From Paenibacillus taichungensis (GTDB taxonomy: Bacteria; Bacillota; Bacilli; Paenibacillales; Paenibacillaceae), in NCBI RefSeq assembly GCF_013359905.1, contig NZ_JABMCC010000121.1, forward strand, positions 434,001 through 498,000: DNA of 64,000 nucleotides, in the 5' to 3' direction. The notes beneath the pieces are model-generated. The model was given only the letters and a program-made list of their open reading frames with translations, did not search any database and was not told the origin of the DNA. Shown here one piece after another: positions 62,433 through 64,000 of the stretch (the first letter of the stretch is position 1; each line of letters opens with the position of its first letter). A program made the translations under genes and the position numbers.

Positions 62433-62915
62433 TTGAATCAGACGCATGAGCAGTGGGTGTATCACTCCCAAGGCATTGCAGATACAGAAGTACTCGCGTC
62501 CGCACTCGCTGAACAGGCAACCGCCGGCATGGTGATTGCACTAGACGGTGATCTGGGCGCGGGCAAAACGGCATTTTCACAAAAGTTTGCGTGGCATTTG
62601 GGTGTACGTGATGTGGTTAACAGCCCCACGTTTACATTGATCAAGGAATACGAAGGGCGCCTGCCCTTGTATCACATGGATGTGTATCGCATATCACTGG
62701 AAGAAGCGGACGAGCTTGGACTGGATGAGTATTTCTATGGAACCGGAGTTAGTCTGGTGGAATGGTCCAGCATCATTCCCGAATTACTGCCACAGGAACA
62801 CCTGCATGTGCAGATCGAGACGACGGGCCCGGAGGATCGAACGATTACGCTGGATGGGTATGGCGAGACTTATGCTGCCATGTGCCGACAGTTCAGACAG
62901 AATGGAGTCAAATGA
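62433..62915 (+). CDS. tsaE: tRNA threonylcarbamoyladenosine biosynthesis protein TsaE
   Basis: P-loop ATPase of the TsaB-TsaD-TsaE complex that makes t6A37 in ANN-decoding tRNAs, 160 residues. Walker A ALDGDLGAGKTAFSQKF (about 37-53), switch region VNSPTFTLIKEY, LYHMDVYRI and LVEWSSIIPELLP. TTG at 62433 is 8 bases after AAGGTGG; GTG 62421 is an alternative. The stop overlaps the tsaB start. Confidence 0.95.
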   Translation: MNQTHEQWVYHSQGIADTEVLASALAEQATAGMVIALDGDLGAGKTAFSQKFAWHLGVRDVVNSPTFTLIKEYEGRLPLYHMDVYRISLEEADELGLDEYFYGTGVSLVEWSSIIPELLPQEHLHVQIETTGPEDRTITLDGYGETYAAMCRQFRQNGVK

Positions 62916-63766
62916 TGATGGAAGATTTACAAAAACAGCCGCGCCAGCGGTTTTTGGCGTTGGATACCTCGACTGCGGTGATGGCAGCCTCAGTGATGGA
63001 AGGCCACGCCCTTCTGGAAGAACGCAATGAACGGGCAGAACGCAACCATTCGGTACACGTCGTGCCTGTAATGGAGCAGCTGCTGGAAGCCAGCAGAACG
63101 CAACCGGGACAGCTGGACGGCATTGCCGTCGGCATTGGCCCGGGCTCGTACACGGGCATCCGCATTGCGGTGACCGCGGCGAAGACGCTAGCCTGGGCGT
63201 GGGACATCCCCGTTGTCGGGGTGTCCAGCCTTCAGGCCCTAGCCTGGGGCGGCTGGCACAGCGGCCTCGCCGCCAAGGCCGAAGCTGCGGCGGAGGATGC
63301 CGCCGCAGGGGCTGGCGGAACGCTATCCGCGGACCAGGGCGGCACCGGTGCCGCCCCTGTCCACTGGATCGTTCCGCTCGTGGATGCACGGCGCGGCCAA
63401 GCCTATACCGCGCTGTTTGCCTCCGCCGGGAGCGCTGCGCCCCGGCGGCTGGCGCCAGATGCCATCCGTATGGTAGACGGATGGCTGGAAGCCCTCGCCG
63501 CCCGCATGGCGGAAGCGGCGCCGGAAGAGCGGCCCGCTGCCGTCTGGATTGTCGGCGAGACGGGCCCGCATGCTGCGACAGCGGCTGAGCTTCGCTGCCC
63601 CGCAGGAACGGCGCTCCAGCTCGTACCCTATGAGCTGGAGGGCCGCTGGATTGGGCGCTTAGGCGCCGAGGCGCTGCTTGCAGGTCAGCGAGATGACGTG
63701 CATGCGCTCGTGCCCAACTACACCCAGCTGGCTGAAGCGGAAGCCAACCTGCTACGCAAAGGCTAA
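62915..63766 (+). CDS. tsaB: tRNA threonylcarbamoyladenosine biosynthesis protein TsaB
   Basis: Inactive ASKHA-fold partner of TsaD, 283 residues. N-terminal FLALDTSTAVMAASVMEG, HSVHVVPVMEQLLE and the family signature VGIGPGSYTGIRIAVTAAKT. Three adjacent ATG codons (62912, 62915, 62918); 62915 is 7 bases from GGAG. Residues about 130-155 (AAKAEAAAEDAAAGAGG) are an Ala/Gly-rich insert, and from about 63100 to 63700 the DNA is far more G+C-rich than the flanks, with arginine and alanine codons ending in GC. tsaD would be expected nearby downstream, interrupted or displaced by the repeat at 63775. Confidence 0.93.
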   Translation: MMEDLQKQPRQRFLALDTSTAVMAASVMEGHALLEERNERAERNHSVHVVPVMEQLLEASRTQPGQLDGIAVGIGPGSYTGIRIAVTAAKTLAWAWDIPVVGVSSLQALAWGGWHSGLAAKAEAAAEDAAAGAGGTLSADQGGTGAAPVHWIVPLVDARRGQAYTALFASAGSAAPRRLAPDAIRMVDGWLEALAARMAEAAPEERPAAVWIVGETGPHAATAAELRCPAGTALQLVPYELEGRWIGRLGAEALLAGQRDDVHALVPNYTQLAEAEANLLRKG

Positions 63767-63774
63767 AAGAGGTT

Positions 63775-63978
63775 GTTCAAAAAGTCCGCTTTTGATTACG
63801 AAGGATGCCTAGTGGCATCATCAGCATCGAATATGGAATTCGGCCGAAATAAGCGGATGCTTACGAAGAATGTTTCCTTGGGAAACATTGAAGTTGCTCA
63901 CGTAGTTTCCCTACGCTCCGCTACTCCATTTCTAGCTTTATCCCATCTTCTCGGTACTGAAAACCGGTCTTTTTGAAC
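63775..63978. mobile_element. 204-bp non-autonomous element with terminal inverted repeats (MITE-like)
   Basis: GTTCAAAAAGTCCG (63775-63788) and CGGTCTTTTTGAAC (63965-63978) are 14-bp ends matching at 13 positions. Inside are GGAATTCGGCCGAA, TGTTTCC..GGAAACA and GTAGTTTCCCTACGCTCCGC, all palindromic or near so. No protein is encoded in a credible way. From memory this sequence is repeated in Paenibacillus genomes; there is one copy in this window. Confidence 0.7.
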
Positions 63979-64000
63979 ACGCACTAAAAGGGAGGGGAAG

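Noticed and set aside
63773..63976. 67-codon frame at the end of the window
   Set aside because: It lies wholly inside the terminal-inverted-repeat element and starts in its left end.

Overview
The window reads as a chromosomal segment of an endospore-forming member of the Bacillota, most likely Paenibacillus. The basis is the protein repertoire (H-type small acid-soluble spore protein, GerB-type germinant permease, SleB/CwlJ-type hydrolase, spore-former type Ku/LigD repair), strong AGGAGG-type ribosome binding sites, frequent TTG and GTG starts, and intergenic repeats of a kind I associate with Paenibacillus. That genus assignment is inference; no rRNA or tRNA gene is present.

Layout. 1-2.0 kb: the last part of an oligopeptide ABC transporter operon (two permeases) with a structured repeat between the two genes. 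2.0-3.2 kb: a repeat-rich non-coding block holding a perfect CIRCE operator that heads a long leader of htpG. 3.2-14 kb: housekeeping and accessory genes (htpG, dGTPase-like HD hydrolase, luciferase-like oxidoreductase, chemoreceptor, RNA methyltransferase-like protein, 2-hydroxyacid dehydrogenase, thpR, cell-wall hydrolase). 14-19 kb: a diglucosyl-diacylglycerol synthase-like glycosyltransferase, then a TetR regulator and a YhgE/Pip membrane protein. 19-24.3 kb: gltB with a long leader and no adjacent gltD. 24.5-45 kb: an XRE regulator, a PilZ-like protein and a large exopolysaccharide locus (tyrosine phosphatase/kinase module, galU, priming sugar transferase, UDP-xylose synthase, five GT4 glycosyltransferases, polymerase, flippase, manC, ugd, LCP ligase, VanZ). 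45-55 kb: two ABC transporter genes, AI-2E transporter, a GntR/DUF1648/hydrolase cluster, a CNNM/CorC-like protein and cardiolipin synthase. 55-62 kb: YitT, a split non-homologous end-joining set (LigD polymerase domain, LigD ligase domain, Ku) with a germination permease and a VOC dioxygenase-like gene between them, and sspH. 62.4-64 kb: tsaE-tsaB (tRNA t6A synthesis) and a 204-bp element with terminal inverted repeats.

How the genes work together. The exopolysaccharide locus encodes a Wzx/Wzy-type pathway: GalU, Ugd and the UDP-glucuronate decarboxylase would supply UDP-glucose, UDP-glucuronate and UDP-xylose, ManC would supply GDP-mannose; a small phosphoglycosyltransferase primes undecaprenyl phosphate; GT4 enzymes extend it; flippase, polymerase and LCP protein export, polymerise and attach. 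Control signals are visible: a structured RNA between the kinase gene and galU, in the position of the EAR antitermination element of Bacillus eps operons, and a strong terminator-like hairpin inside the downstream UDP-xylose synthase gene. A palindrome GATACAAATTGTATC lies in the promoter of the gene that precedes the locus and again in the promoter of the gene that follows it, next to a candidate XRE repressor.

The best candidates for something undescribed are (i) a three-copy intergenic element with nested stems supported by base-pair covariation, (ii) the EAR-like RNA paired with an intragenic terminator, (iii) the shared palindromic operator flanking the exopolysaccharide locus, and (iv) a four-unit CTAACGAA repeat. 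I see no CRISPR array, phage, or toxin-antitoxin or restriction system.
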